Shown here piece after piece: positions 7,026 to 7,060 of a stretch of 7,060 nt of DNA. Made by a program: the position numbers and the translations under genes. This stretch comes from an uncultured Lachnospiraceae bacterium (GTDB lineage: Bacteria; Bacillota; Clostridia; Lachnospirales; Lachnospiraceae), in NCBI GenBank assembly GCA_937901625.1, contig CALDIE010000283.1, forward strand, positions 1 to 7,060, written 5' to 3'. Every line of letters begins with the position of its first letter. Position 1 is the first letter of the stretch. The notes under the pieces are model-generated. The model had not been told where the DNA came from and did not search any database. It saw nothing but the letters and a program-made list of their open reading frames with translations.

Positions 7026-7060
7026 GACCATTATGTCTTTGTTCTCTCAACTCAAATAGC
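7026..7060. other. Terminal 35 bases, no gene assigned
   Basis: The window ends here. The segment is too short to assign. On the minus strand there are stop codons compatible with the end of a convergent gene (for example TGA at 7054-7052), which would fit a bidirectional terminator, but nothing supports this further. Confidence 0.3.

Overview
This window looks like a metagenomic contig made of two unrelated genomic pieces, with leftover sequencing adapter at its left end. Bases 1-49 match the Illumina P7/TruSeq index adapter and are not biological. Bases 50 to about 4,375-4,410 read as a Clostridia genome, probably Lachnospiraceae. The signs are purine-rich Shine-Dalgarno sites, a sigma-70-type promoter, AGA/AGG arginine codons, and RadA and SEC-C proteins of Firmicutes type. 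From about 4,410 to the end the sequence reads as Bacteroidales. It lacks a Shine-Dalgarno site, has C/G-rich third codon positions, and encodes an Omp28-type secreted protein with a Type IX secretion (Por) C-terminal sorting domain, which Firmicutes do not use. Gut or rumen is a plausible source (inference).

Layout of the Clostridia part: the 3' end of radA (about 50-551); a polytopic membrane protein resembling GT-C glycosyltransferases (625-2086); a second, clearer GT-C/ArnT-PMT-like membrane glycosyltransferase (2144-3740); a promoter (3780-3808); and a small SEC-C zinc-binding protein (3874-4392). Each membrane protein gene is broken by an apparent one-base insertion in an 8-base homopolymer (G8 at 1417-1424, A8 at 3151-3158). 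Removing one base from each tract restores continuous proteins of 486 and 531 residues. The cause could be assembly or sequencing error, a real mutation, or slippage-based phase variation.

Layout of the Bacteroidales part: one long gene (4413-6962, 849 residues) with signal peptide, Omp28/thioredoxin-like domain with a CxxC, Ig-like domain, seven-repeat beta-propeller-like region, fibronectin type III domain and T9SS sorting domain. It is followed by a strong hairpin terminator (6978-7025).

The two membrane proteins lie in the same orientation with a short gap and probably act together in cell-surface glycosylation from polyprenyl-phosphate-linked sugars (inference). radA and the SEC-C gene are housekeeping-type neighbours. 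I see no convincing undescribed biological system. The most useful points are the adapter, the chimeric junction and the paired homopolymer frameshifts.
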